A stretch of 19,381 nucleotides of DNA from an uncultured bacterium. GTDB taxonomy: Bacteria; Cyanobacteriota; Vampirovibrionia; Gastranaerophilales; Gastranaerophilaceae. Position 1 is the stretch's first letter, and the number at the start of each line of letters is the position of its first letter. The notes beneath the pieces are model-generated. The model saw only the letters and a program-made list of their open reading frames with translations. It did no database searches and had not been told where the DNA came from. Below, one piece after another: positions 14,155 through 19,381 of this stretch. The translations under genes and the position numbers were made by a program. The stretch covers positions 1-19,381 of the forward strand of contig CASELB010000022.1 in NCBI GenBank assembly GCA_949288685.1, in the 5' to 3' direction.

Positions 14155-15444
14155 TTATTTAGGAATAATTATACAAAATTCTGTATACTTATCAGGCTCA
14201 CTACGGACTTCCAATATACCGTTGTGAGCTTTTATTATCTGCTGTGACAAAAATAACCCGAGACCTGTACCGGTTCGTCTGAATTTTTTTGCAGTGGAGT
14301 AGTATTTTTGAAATATTTTTTTGATATCTTCTTCGGGAATACCTTTGCCATAGTCTTTTACAATAATTGTAACATTACTATCATCCTGAAATGCTCTGAT
14401 ATCAATATCCGTTCCCGCAGCTCCGTATGATACTGCATTATGAATTAAATTTTTAATAACACGTTTTAAATGTGTTTTATCCGCATTTATCTCAACATTA
14501 CCATCGATATCAAGATTAATTTTATTATCAGACTGTAAAAATATCGGTGTCATTTCTTTAATAATTTCTGATAAAAAGCTGCCAAGTTCAAAGGTTTCAG
14601 GATAAAGAGTTAATCCGGAAGCATTAACTTTATACGTTTCAAGTACGGTTTGTACTAAATCCAGCAATTCGTTATTTGATGCCTTCATATTATTAAGTGC
14701 AACACGCTGTTTATCAGTTATTTCGCCAAACTTTTCGGCAAGAAACAAATTAAGCATATTAGATTCCGCTATAATTGGCACTTTTAAATCGTGGGTAAGA
14801 GTTGCAACAAAATCTTCTTTAAGAGTTTCAATCTCTTTCTGGTCTGATATGTTCTTAAGAACAAGGACGTATCGTTCTTTTTTATCTTCCAGTTCAAGTT
14901 TATTACAATCAGCCAGAAAACTAAGTTCCGTATTATTTCTAAGTGATATTTCGCTATTTTTCAAATCAAACAATTTTTTGTCATCCAGCAGATTGATAAA
15001 TTCAAGAATATTTTTTCCCCTCAGGATATCTGTATCAAGCCACATATACATATTATTTGAGGCGTTTATTATAGTTCCTTCGCTATCAACAATAGCAATT
15101 CCGTCAGAGAGCGAGTTTATGGATGCCTGCAAAAACTTGTTCTGGTTTCTTAATTCTGTTTGTGACTCATAAAGCATTTGTTCACGGTCATTTAATGTTT
15201 CAATCATTCTGTTAATAGTTTTGGTTAGAGCCGAGTAATCGGGATAAAATTCCGTATTAATTTTCTTTGCGAGATTACCGTATCTTACAGAATTAAGTGT
15301 TGTCTCAACAGTCTGAAAATAATTTTTTAAAGCCGCAAGCTCTTCTTCAGCACGGCAATTTTTGCGCTTAAAAAACAGAATACCAGAAGCGCAAAGCGCA
15401 AGGGTTAACAGATAAAGTGAATATTTTATAATACTTATAAACAC
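14155..15444 (-). CDS. PAS-containing sensor histidine kinase
   Basis: A 429-residue membrane sensor kinase. One transmembrane helix lies at about 3-25, without a sizeable extracellular loop. A HAMP-like/coiled region follows (about 40-100), then a PAS domain (about 105-200, with GIAIVDSEGTIINASN). Next come the dimerisation/phosphoacceptor helix with H218 in FVATLTHDLKVPI and the ATPase domain: N-box with N336 (LIHNAVSYG), G1 DYGKGIP (364-370), F-box IFQKYYS, and G2 GTGLGLFLS (392-400). All catalytic elements are intact. The start is GTG 15444, with no Shine-Dalgarno and a TAAAAT box 6 nt upstream. No response regulator lies next to it, so it is an orphan in this window. It probably senses a cytoplasmic or membrane signal, as there is no periplasmic domain. 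Confidence 0.93.
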   Translation of the reverse strand: MFISIIKYSLYLLTLALCASGILFFKRKNCRAEEELAALKNYFQTVETTLNSVRYGNLAKKINTEFYPDYSALTKTINRMIETLNDREQMLYESQTELRNQNKFLQASINSLSDGIAIVDSEGTIINASNNMYMWLDTDILRGKNILEFINLLDDKKLFDLKNSEISLRNNTELSFLADCNKLELEDKKERYVLVLKNISDQKEIETLKEDFVATLTHDLKVPIIAESNMLNLFLAEKFGEITDKQRVALNNMKASNNELLDLVQTVLETYKVNASGLTLYPETFELGSFLSEIIKEMTPIFLQSDNKINLDIDGNVEINADKTHLKRVIKNLIHNAVSYGAAGTDIDIRAFQDDSNVTIIVKDYGKGIPEEDIKKIFQKYYSTAKKFRRTGTGLGLFLSQQIIKAHNGILEVRSEPDKYTEFCIIIPK

Positions 15445-15450
15445 TATATT

Positions 15451-15456
15451 ATTTTA
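15451..15456 (-). promoter_or_regulatory. Candidate -10 box of the histidine kinase gene
   Basis: TAAAAT on the minus strand (15456 down to 15451) ends 6 nt before GTG 15444. There is no Shine-Dalgarno. It is weaker than the other leaderless candidates because it is not the full consensus. Confidence 0.35.
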
Positions 15457-15523
15457 ACCGCTAAAGTTTTAAAGTAAATCCGCCGGAATCAATTTTCTGC
15501 TGTATAGTTTAATTTTGGCGTAA

Positions 15524-15532
15524 TGATATAAT
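15524..15532 (+). promoter_or_regulatory. Extended -10 promoter of the exported protein gene
   Basis: TGATATAAT (TG-N-TATAAT) ends 6 nt before ATG 15539. No -35 is visible and no Shine-Dalgarno can fit, so this is a second near-perfect copy of the layout seen before the gene at 2890. Confidence 0.6.
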
Positions 15533-15538
15533 TGAAGT

Positions 15539-16345
15539 ATGAAAAGGCTTTTATACGTATTATTTATAATATTTTGTACACTAAACTGTGTTAATGCGCT
15601 GGATTTGGATACAACCGTAGATGATGAAATTCGTAAAAACTATAACTCCGACCAGTTAGTTGACGAAAGCCTGCCCGCTTTACCTAAAATCCTGCAGCAA
15701 CAACAAGCGGAAGTAAAGCCTGATACAACAGATGTTATTAAACAAAAACTGACACCCGCCGTTTACAGGGGACGAATAAAAAAAGGTACTAAAATTCCGG
15801 TTATAAGTGATAACAAAATCAGCGACTGGCTGAGAAAAGGTACTAAAGTAACTTTCCATACAAAATCACAAATTTTTGCAAAAGGTATAACAATACCTGC
15901 CGGAACAAAATTTTATGCAGAGGTAGAGGATTCCCACCAGCCGCAGATAAGCTGTAACGGCGGACTGGTTGTCCTGAAAGTTCATTCAATAGTACTTAAT
16001 AATTCCGTAACGCCGATAGACGGGTATATAACAAGAGCCGATGATAAAAAAATATTTTTAAATAATATAAAAGGCAAAAGAACTTACTGGAAAACTCTCT
16101 GGAATAAAACAGGGTTTGGCAGGAGACTTTTTGACAGAATGCTTACCCTTACTGCCAATCTGGGTAAAGACGGCGCAACTGTTATATTATCACCGTTTCC
16201 GTTTTGTTACGGAACCGTCGTCCTCGGCTTAAATACTTTAACGTCACCACTGTTTGCACTGTTCTCTAAAGGCGGACATGTATCTATTCCTGCCGGTACG
16301 GATTTTGTCATAAAACTCAGAGATGATGTAAATTTTTATTATTAG
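15539..16345 (+). CDS. Unknown exported protein, 268 aa, with repeated GT(K/D) strand motifs
   Basis: I do not recognise this protein. It begins with a clear signal peptide (MKRLL, a hydrophobic core to about 17, then VNA at 18-20). A polar Gln/Asp-rich stretch (22-75) is followed by a beta-rich body. Two pairs of similar strands are visible: KKGTKIPV (81-88) with RKGTKVTF (99-106), and IPAGTKFYAEV (119-129) with IPAGTDFVIKL (250-260). This suggests a duplicated beta unit or a barrel whose first and last strands resemble each other. A hydrophobic segment at about 213-245 could be a membrane or packing helix. The gene is leaderless by its promoter layout. Its last 29 bp overlap the converging 105-aa gene. 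It is likely periplasmic or outer-membrane associated. Confidence 0.75.
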   Translation: MKRLLYVLFIIFCTLNCVNALDLDTTVDDEIRKNYNSDQLVDESLPALPKILQQQQAEVKPDTTDVIKQKLTPAVYRGRIKKGTKIPVISDNKISDWLRKGTKVTFHTKSQIFAKGITIPAGTKFYAEVEDSHQPQISCNGGLVVLKVHSIVLNNSVTPIDGYITRADDKKIFLNNIKGKRTYWKTLWNKTGFGRRLFDRMLTLTANLGKDGATVILSPFPFCYGTVVLGLNTLTSPLFALFSKGGHVSIPAGTDFVIKLRDDVNFYY

Positions 16346-16634
16346 ACAGAGCCGAAGGGATTTTTGTACTGTCTTTTACAGCTCTAATACCTGTTACTGC
16401 GCCTGCCGTAGATGCAATAATCCCGTTAAGCGCAAATGAATTTTTTAAAGGAGATTTAAAAAAGTTTATTCGTTTTGATACAAAGTCTAATCCCACGCCA
16501 AAACAAAACCAAGCGGCAGCAGTATTTATACCGTCAGTAAACTGCTTGTTTGCATTGCTATGTTTATTTTTTGCACCGCCTGCACCGCGAGTAAATACAG
16601 GGCAAGGGGTATACATAATATTTTGTACCTTCAT
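16317..16634 (-). CDS. Unknown 105-aa small membrane-like protein
   Basis: A 105-residue basic protein, not recognised. Residues 1-35 are polar, with Gly and Asn. Two moderately hydrophobic segments follow (about 38-52 and 67-82), separated by a basic stretch with K-S-P-L-K-N-S. Residues 42-54 carry WFxxGxGxDxxxK, the same pattern as in the 692-aa protein at 305-2383. The ATG 16634 has no good Shine-Dalgarno. A perfect TTGACA (minus strand, 16696 down to 16691) lies upstream, but a matching -10 is not clear. Its 3' end overlaps the exported protein gene by 29 bp. The competing + frame over this region is the antisense shadow and lacks any domain. Confidence 0.55.
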   Translation of the reverse strand: MKVQNIMYTPCPVFTRGAGGAKNKHSNANKQFTDGINTAAAWFCFGVGLDFVSKRINFFKSPLKNSFALNGIIASTAGAVTGIRAVKDSTKIPSALSNNKNLHHL

Positions 16635-16693
16635 AATTTTTAGCCGATTAAAAATGCCCGCAATTTCTATTCTTATACAAATTAATTTAATGT

Positions 16694-16721
16694 CAAGAGT
16701 AAGTTATATTTACAACTCTTG
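16694..16721 (-). terminator. Weak hairpin at the recJ stop codon
   Basis: CAAGAGT (16694-16700) pairs with ACTCTTG (16715-16721), 7 bp with a 14-nt loop that contains the recJ stop. There is no T-tract, so termination here is doubtful. Confidence 0.25.
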
Positions 16722-19043
16722 TTTTAAAAGTTTTTTTCTAAAATCTTCAATCGCCGCAAGCCCTAATTGCAGCTCCTTGTATTTAGGATACGAGGTTAAG
16801 TGTTTTTCGCCCGCAGACTCAAGAAACGCTATTGAACAAATATCATCTTCAAGATTATCAGCAGTAATAACGCCGGCATCAGCAAATAATTCTAAGGCTG
16901 TCCTCACAAGATTTTCCGGAACGGAAAGAAATGCCGCACATCCCGTTATATTAAATTCTCCGCCTTTATTATTTGCAGCATATTTCATCATGCCTGTAAA
17001 TGTTTTAAGTAATTTTGATATATCCGTTTTTTTACTGTCATATTTCATGTAATGAACTGCCGACGGAGACGCCTTTTCCAGTATTTGATTAAAGACATAT
17101 TCATCTGCAGGATAATCAAAAAGCATTAACCCGTCGCATTTAGAAACATTCAGCCTCGAAACTACTCTTGATGATAATGCAGGATAAGGTTTTAAAGCCT
17201 CAATTATATCTCTGTCCTCGGCAAAAACCGCTATATTAACCTTTCCTTCGCTAACATACTGCTCTACCATATTCAAAATATTAGTCTTTTTTCTATGATC
17301 ATAAACTTTAAGAGCAGGCGCTTCAACCGTTTTTAAGAACTCGGAATGAACATCTTTTAATATAAGCTGAATACTAATGTTTCCGTTAAACTCATTAATT
17401 TGCGGAGAAAAAGCAATATCAAGATAATCTCCGTTTGCAAGCGCAATATCTCCCTGAGACCATCTTATACAATCAAACACTTTCTCACCGCACTGCACTG
17501 TTAATTTTAAATGGTCTTTATTTGCCCCCATAAGTTTTTTTTGTTTAATCTGCAAATTTTTCATAATAAAAACCGGTGCAGGATTGCCGGCTCCAAAAGG
17601 TTCAAGGCGTGAAATATCATTAACAAGATTAATATCTACTTCATCAGGAGCCAGTTCCATATCAACCTTAAGAGCAGGTTTAAGTTCCTTTCCGTCAAGA
17701 TATTCATCAATTGTTTGCGTCAGACCCTTTGCTACATCTTCCAGTGTTGTTTTTTCTGTTGAAAAATACAACCCCGCAGCCATGGTATGCCCGCCAAACC
17801 CTTCCAACAGCTCTGAAACATTGGAAATCATATCATACAACGGAACTTCTTCAACACTGCGGGCAGAACACCTTACCTGTTTTGTCTCCTCGGAATATGT
17901 CATAAGGAAAACAGGCTTGTAAAATGTTTCAACAAGTTTTGATGCAACAATTCCAATTATACCTAAATGCCAGCCCGGATTATATAAAATTATCGCATTT
18001 TTATAATTTCCGCCCGTTTTTAACATTTCAAGCGCTTCTTCATAGGTTTGCGAAGTAAGCTCCTGACGAACTTTATTAAAATTCTCCAATGTAATCAGCG
18101 CAAGCTCTATTTCCTGTTTATTATCGGAAATCATCAGTTTTAAAGCTGCTTCAACAGTATCCAGCCTTCCTGACGCGTTAATGCGCGGTGCAACACCAAA
18201 AGCTATCTGCTCTGCCGTAATTCCATTATCTATATTGTATCCCGCCGACTCAAGCAAACGCTTTATTCCGTAATGTTTTCCCTGAGATATAAGCTCCAAA
18301 CCTTTTAAAACAAAATACCTGTTTTCTCCGATAAGCGGCACAACATCCGCAACAGTACCTACGGCAACGTAGGGGAGAATTTCATAAATGAACTCAAGTT
18401 TATTAACCCTTTCTAAAAGTGCCTGCGCAAGTTTAAAAGCAACACCTACACCTGCAAGAGCGGTAAGACTGTTTATCTGTGATGCGGAAAGTCGCTCATC
18501 AAGAGCAAAAGGAGCCTTGGGATTAATAATTGCCAATGCATCCGGCAAAACTTCCGGCGCCTCGTGGTGGTCAGTTATTATTATATCTTTCTGAAAACTC
18601 TTTATAAATTTTACTTCCTCTATATTACTTATTCCGCAATCACAGGTAATAAAGAGTTTAGGTTTTTTAGTGGTCATTATTTTGACCAGAGCTCTGGTAT
18701 TCAAGCCATGCCCGTCATTTTCCCTGTCAGGAATAAAATAATCAACATCCGCTCCAAGCTCTTTTAAGGTTCTTAAAAGCAGGGATGTAGAAGTTACGCC
18801 GTCAGCATCAAAGTCGCCGTAAATTAAAATTTTTTCATTATTTTGAATTGCCGCCATTATTCTGTCAGCAGCATCTGCCATACCGCAAAACGCATTCGGA
18901 TGCGTTATAGTTGTTTCAAGAGGATTTAGAAAATCATGGATTTCTTCCTCTGTTGTTATACCACGCAAAGCAAGAAGCCGCTTGATTAGCGGCTCATTTT
19001 TATCTAACTTATCCTGTACTATCCATTCTTTTGCGATATACAT
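16710..19043 (-). CDS. recJ: Single-stranded-DNA-specific 5'-3' exonuclease RecJ
   Basis: A 777-residue RecJ of the DHH phosphoesterase family. It degrades single-stranded DNA 5' to 3' in RecF-type recombination, base-excision and mismatch repair. Motif I is YGDFDADG with D77, D79 and D81. D135 lies in TCDCGIS, and the DHH motif is D158-H159-H160 in ITDHHE. NPKAPF follows, then LAGVGVAFKL, the RINASGR segment, and the DHHA1 signature GGHTMAAGL at 417-425. An OB-fold region comes after that, and a C-terminal extension of about 200 residues makes it similar in length to the long Bacillus-type RecJ rather than the 577-residue E. coli form. ATG 19043 lies 25 bp inside the upstream protease gene, implying translational coupling. 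All metal ligands look intact. Confidence 0.96.
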   Translation of the reverse strand: MYIAKEWIVQDKLDKNEPLIKRLLALRGITTEEEIHDFLNPLETTITHPNAFCGMADAADRIMAAIQNNEKILIYGDFDADGVTSTSLLLRTLKELGADVDYFIPDRENDGHGLNTRALVKIMTTKKPKLFITCDCGISNIEEVKFIKSFQKDIIITDHHEAPEVLPDALAIINPKAPFALDERLSASQINSLTALAGVGVAFKLAQALLERVNKLEFIYEILPYVAVGTVADVVPLIGENRYFVLKGLELISQGKHYGIKRLLESAGYNIDNGITAEQIAFGVAPRINASGRLDTVEAALKLMISDNKQEIELALITLENFNKVRQELTSQTYEEALEMLKTGGNYKNAIILYNPGWHLGIIGIVASKLVETFYKPVFLMTYSEETKQVRCSARSVEEVPLYDMISNVSELLEGFGGHTMAAGLYFSTEKTTLEDVAKGLTQTIDEYLDGKELKPALKVDMELAPDEVDINLVNDISRLEPFGAGNPAPVFIMKNLQIKQKKLMGANKDHLKLTVQCGEKVFDCIRWSQGDIALANGDYLDIAFSPQINEFNGNISIQLILKDVHSEFLKTVEAPALKVYDHRKKTNILNMVEQYVSEGKVNIAVFAEDRDIIEALKPYPALSSRVVSRLNVSKCDGLMLFDYPADEYVFNQILEKASPSAVHYMKYDSKKTDISKLLKTFTGMMKYAANNKGGEFNITGCAAFLSVPENLVRTALELFADAGVITADNLEDDICSIAFLESAGEKHLTSYPKYKELQLGLAAIEDFRKKLLKQEL

Positions 19044-19381
19044 GTCATTCCTTGTATGATTTCTATTGCTTTTTTAAGCTGCACATCGTTTTTAGCTTCA
19101 ACATTTTCTTCCGTCAGTTCTACAACCACATCCGGTGTAATTCCTTTTTTGTTAATATCAGTTCCGCTCGGTGTTAAATACTTTTGGATAGTAAGGTTCA
19201 TCCCCGTACTGTTCGGAAGTTTATTAATTTCCTGAACAAGTCCTTTACCGTAAGACTGTTCCCCGACAATAACCGCTCTGTGATTATCTTTGAGAGCACC
19301 GCTCAAAATTTCGCTTGCAGAAGCAGAACCTTTGTTAATAAGGACAACAAGCGGTTTATTGGTAAGATTGGTAAAAGTTGC
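19019..19381 (-). CDS. ctpA: C-terminal processing protease (S41, Ctp), 3' part only
   Basis: The last 120 residues of an S41 serine protease whose 5' part lies beyond the right edge. The frame is open to the last base. It holds the catalytic serine in GSASASEILSGAL and the catalytic lysine in GEQSYGKGLVQ, the Ser-Lys dyad of tail-specific proteases. The conserved T-x-x-K-Y-L-T-P-S-G-T-D-I segment follows, then the GITPDVVVELTEE end motif. Ctp proteases trim exported proteins and act on peptidoglycan hydrolases in the periplasm. Any start codon inside the window would cut off the catalytic serine, so none is real. It overlaps recJ by 25 bp and is probably transcribed first. Confidence 0.93.
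   Translation of the reverse strand, partial: ATFTNLTNKPLVVLINKGSASASEILSGALKDNHRAVIVGEQSYGKGLVQEINKLPNSTGMNLTIQKYLTPSGTDINKKGITPDVVVELTEENVEAKNDVQLKKAIEIIQGMTCISQKNG

Noticed and set aside
16546..17052. 168-codon + strand open frame across the 105-aa gene and the recJ 3' end
   Set aside because: Most of it is antisense to recJ, whose frame has clear domains. It shows no motif, signal peptide or ribosome binding site.
19019..19306. Start codon inside the window for the S41 protease
   Set aside because: The frame is open to the edge, and starting at 19306 would remove the catalytic serine segment.

Overview
The window is AT-rich, densely coded bacterial DNA with short intergenic gaps, several converging genes that overlap at their 3' ends, and housekeeping genes mixed with proteins that I cannot match to any named family. 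The envelope genes (PBP4-type carboxypeptidase, DUF374 acyltransferase, C-terminal processing protease, FliO) suggest a diderm. Together with the unnamed membrane and N-terminally disordered proteins, this makes me think of a gut Gastranaerophilales (Vampirovibrionia/Melainabacteria) genome. That placement is an inference from style and not a proof; no rRNA or other clean marker is present.

Layout. 1-304: non-coding edge with a GC-richer, hairpin-rich stretch. 305-2383 (+): large unknown membrane protein. 2386-2802 (-): YjbQ/UPF0047. 2890-3534 (+): HAD phosphatase of the Gph type. 3539-5364 (-): fliO, a NeuB-family sugar acid synthase and a KdsC-like phosphatase, with a 6-bp gap and a 4-bp overlap. 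5403-7215 (-): a complete HindIII-family restriction-modification operon, endonuclease first, with twin operator-like repeats around its promoter. 7352-8007 (+): a decayed AAA+ ATPase gene. 8128-8226 (-) and 8476-8631 (+): two very small genes with good ribosome binding sites. 8691-9452 (+): coaX. 9527-10648 (+): unknown protein with an HNH-nuclease-like C-terminal motif. 10638-13437 (-): operon of DUF374 acyltransferase, nitrilase-family amidase and PBP4 (dacB), all overlapping. 13567-14118 (+): two-EF-hand protein. 14155-15444 (-): PAS-containing sensor histidine kinase. 15539-16345 (+): unknown exported protein. 16317-16634 (-): small membrane-like protein. 16710-19381 (-): recJ and, upstream and overlapping it, the 3' end of an S41 (Ctp) protease gene.

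How it fits together. The envelope operon and the Ctp protease concern cell-wall and periplasmic upkeep. The neuB/kdsC-like pair should make a nonulosonic acid through a phosphorylated intermediate, and its linkage to fliO hints at a link with flagella or surface sugars. The restriction-modification operon looks active: the nuclease keeps all catalytic residues, and reading the whole window I found no AAGCTT site. A recurring feature is a promoter -10 box placed 6-7 nt before the start codon with no Shine-Dalgarno, which implies leaderless mRNAs for up to five genes.
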